From Lachnospiraceae bacterium (GTDB lineage Bacteria; Bacillota; Clostridia; Lachnospirales; Lachnospiraceae), in NCBI GenBank assembly GCA_900753305.1, contig CAADYR010000117.1:58205-122204 (forward strand): 64,000 nt of DNA, in the 5' to 3' direction. The position numbers and the translations under genes are program-made. Shown in pieces: positions 63,103 through 64,000 of the stretch. Position 1 is the first letter of the stretch. Every line of letters begins with the position of its first letter. Below the pieces are notes generated by a model. It made no database searches, had not been told where the DNA came from, and saw only the letters and a program-made list of their open reading frames with translations.

Positions 63103-63129
63103 CATGAAGTCACAAATTGTGACTTCATG
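63103..63129. promoter_or_regulatory. 27-base palindromic operator candidate upstream of the ORF6N gene
   Basis: 13-base arms around one central base; core AGTCACAAATTGTGACT. It lies about 60 bases before the ORF6N start. Confidence 0.7.
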
Positions 63130-63138
63130 GATTTTTGA

Positions 63139-63165
63139 TTCAAGGTGCAGTTAATTCACCTTGAA
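63139..63165. promoter_or_regulatory. Second operator-like inverted repeat
   Basis: TTCAAGGTG (63139-63147) and CACCTTGAA (63157-63165), 9-base arms with a 9-base spacer, between the ORF6N and repressor genes. Confidence 0.6.
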
Positions 63166-63187
63166 CGTTAACGCAACTTGAGATTAA

Positions 63188-63553
63188 TCAATCCTCCACA
63201 ATACTCTCCATCTGTTCCAACTTCTGCAAGGCCTTTATATACGCCATCAGTCGTTTATACTGCTCATCACCTAGACTATGTATCTGTTTTAAAATCTTAA
63301 TATCTGACCTAGTAACTTCATAATCCATATCTGAATCTTTATATTCCGGTTCAATTCCTTTTCCTGTCAAAAGCTGTTCAGGAGTAATATCTAATGCATC
63401 ACATATGGAAAACAAACAATCCGCTTTTGGATTTGTCTTTTTCTTTTTCCAGTCACTGATGTTGCTCGTTGCAATTCCGGTTCTTCTTGAGAGTTCCAAC
63501 TGCGTTATGTTCTTCTGCTCCATCACATAAAAAATTCTTTCACTGATAATCAT
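63188..63553 (-). CDS. Cro/CI-type (XRE) helix-turn-helix repressor
   Basis: 121 residues, ATG 63553 with GGAGG. N-terminal HTH: 'ITQLELSRRTGIATSNISDWKKKKTNPKADCL' covers the recognition helix; the C-terminal half is acidic and helical, probably for dimerisation. It likely controls the element's regulatory genes and itself. Confidence 0.9.
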   Translation of the reverse strand: MIISERIFYVMEQKNITQLELSRRTGIATSNISDWKKKKTNPKADCLFSICDALDITPEQLLTGKGIEPEYKDSDMDYEVTRSDIKILKQIHSLGDEQYKRLMAYIKALQKLEQMESIVED

Positions 63554-63579
63554 AATTTTCCTCCATCAACATTCCACAC

Positions 63580-63609
63580 ATATCCGTATTTCGTAATTTG
63601 TATATCCGT
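63580..63609 (-). promoter_or_regulatory. Direct repeats before the repressor gene
   Basis: ATATCCGT occurs at 63580-63587 and 63602-63609, exactly 22 bases apart (two DNA turns), just upstream of the repressor start; candidate autoregulatory half-sites. Confidence 0.4.
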
Positions 63610-63625
63610 CTTTACGGTTATGATA

Positions 63626-63862
63626 TCATGCGACAGCTTTTCTTTCAATAGAGAGTTTTGCATTTCTGAATTTTTCAATATTCTTCTCTTTATAAAATTC
63701 GACATACAGCTGTTTTATTCTTTTCATGAGAAGATAATGAGCCGGATCCGGCAAACTATCCAAATCCATTGCTTCTGCATACTTTGCTACCATCTCTCCG
63801 ATAAAATTTGCCAAATCACTCCATGCATCTCTTTCTTTTAGAACCACTTTATTCTTAACCAT
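63626..63862 (-). CDS. Small hypothetical protein of the mobile element
   Basis: 78 residues, charged and mostly helical ('AWSDLANFIGEMVAKYAEAM', 'HYLLMKRIKQLYVEFYKEKN'). Not recognised. I use ATG 63862, with AAGGG nine bases upstream; an earlier ATG at 63883 is possible. It lies before the repressor gene, 72 bases away. Confidence 0.55.
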   Translation of the reverse strand: MVKNKVVLKERDAWSDLANFIGEMVAKYAEAMDLDSLPDPAHYLLMKRIKQLYVEFYKEKNIEKFRNAKLSIERKAVA

Positions 63863-63916
63863 AATTAAAATCCCTTCTGACATTATTCATACTAACTATC
63901 ATGCTATTTCACAAAT

Positions 63917-64000
63917 TGGCAAGCAGTGCACCGGTATATACCCGGCGCATTTTTGCTTGTTGTGGAGTATGCCCCAATCCCCCTAAACTGCTGGCAAGCC
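63917..64000. other. Structured sequence at window edge, possibly part of an oriT
   Basis: Contains GCACCGG-TATATAC-CCGGCGC (imperfect stem), two TGGCAAGC copies bracketing the region and a GTATGCCCCAATCCCCC stretch. It does not code. Similar arrangements precede relaxase genes in integrative elements, but the neighbouring gene is outside the window. Confidence 0.3.

Noticed and set aside
1..64000. CRISPR array, rRNA or tRNA genes
   Set aside because: No regularly spaced direct repeats and no rRNA or cloverleaf tRNA sequence were noticed; the T-box and Mn riboswitch are the only structured RNAs assigned to known classes.

Overview
The window looks like a chromosomal segment of a low-GC, Gram-positive anaerobe, most likely a Lachnospiraceae-type member of the Clostridia. 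This is inferred from strong GGAGG-type ribosome sites, a leucine T-box, a yybP-ykoY (manganese) riboswitch, a BirA/BioY biotin module, LuxS, several binding proteins with lipoprotein signals, and enzymes of amino-acid and peptide fermentation. No rRNA, tRNA, CRISPR array or insertion sequence was recognised. Most genes lie on the minus strand.

Layout. 1-3.4 kb: the start of a chemoreceptor, then a MATE transporter cut short where it meets an AraC-type regulator (a probable deletion scar), then an aminotransferase. 3.4-6.2 kb: a YtvI/AI-2E-type permease, the Mn exporter mntP behind a riboswitch and terminator, and bioY behind a BirA operator and a 25-codon upstream ORF. 6.2-20 kb: housekeeping genes, including a GH42 beta-galactosidase, mtnN and luxS (methyl-cycle detoxification and AI-2), MATE, a 2-hydroxyacid dehydrogenase, pgi, a TSCPD protein with murG, a HIT protein, a flavodoxin-SCP2 fusion, a rhomboid, a ferredoxin-like fragment, a cytidylate-kinase-like protein and a divergent LysR regulator.

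20-44.5 kb is the most distinctive region. It is a long same-strand block with one oligopeptide ABC core (oppBCDF) and three separate peptide-binding lipoproteins, a polar amino-acid ABC importer, two peptidases (M19 and M24), three PLP aminotransferases, three 2-oxoacid-reductase-type enzymes, an AEC exporter, a MATE exporter and a second cytidylate-kinase-like protein. A coherent reading is: import peptides, cleave them, transaminate the amino acids, reduce the 2-oxo acids to 2-hydroxy acids and export these, which would reoxidise NADH. Hairpins, several of terminator form, precede at least four of its transcription units.

44.6-59.7 kb: aspA, an 800-base intergenic region with two large structured palindromes, an Lrp/AsnC regulator, TraX, a TrpXYZ-like ABC importer with a tandem octamer array in its leader, an RpiB/LacAB-type isomerase, a small alarmone synthetase, a 2-isopropylmalate synthase fused to an AraC DNA-binding domain behind a leucine T-box, a CDF metal exporter, DegV, a CyuA-type cysteine desulfidase and a YitT protein.

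59.7-64 kb looks like the left end of an integrated mobile element: GNAT, a large serine recombinase, an ORF6N protein, a Cro/CI repressor and a small ORF. Palindromic operator-like sites lie between and inside these genes, and an oriT-like structured sequence sits at the window edge.
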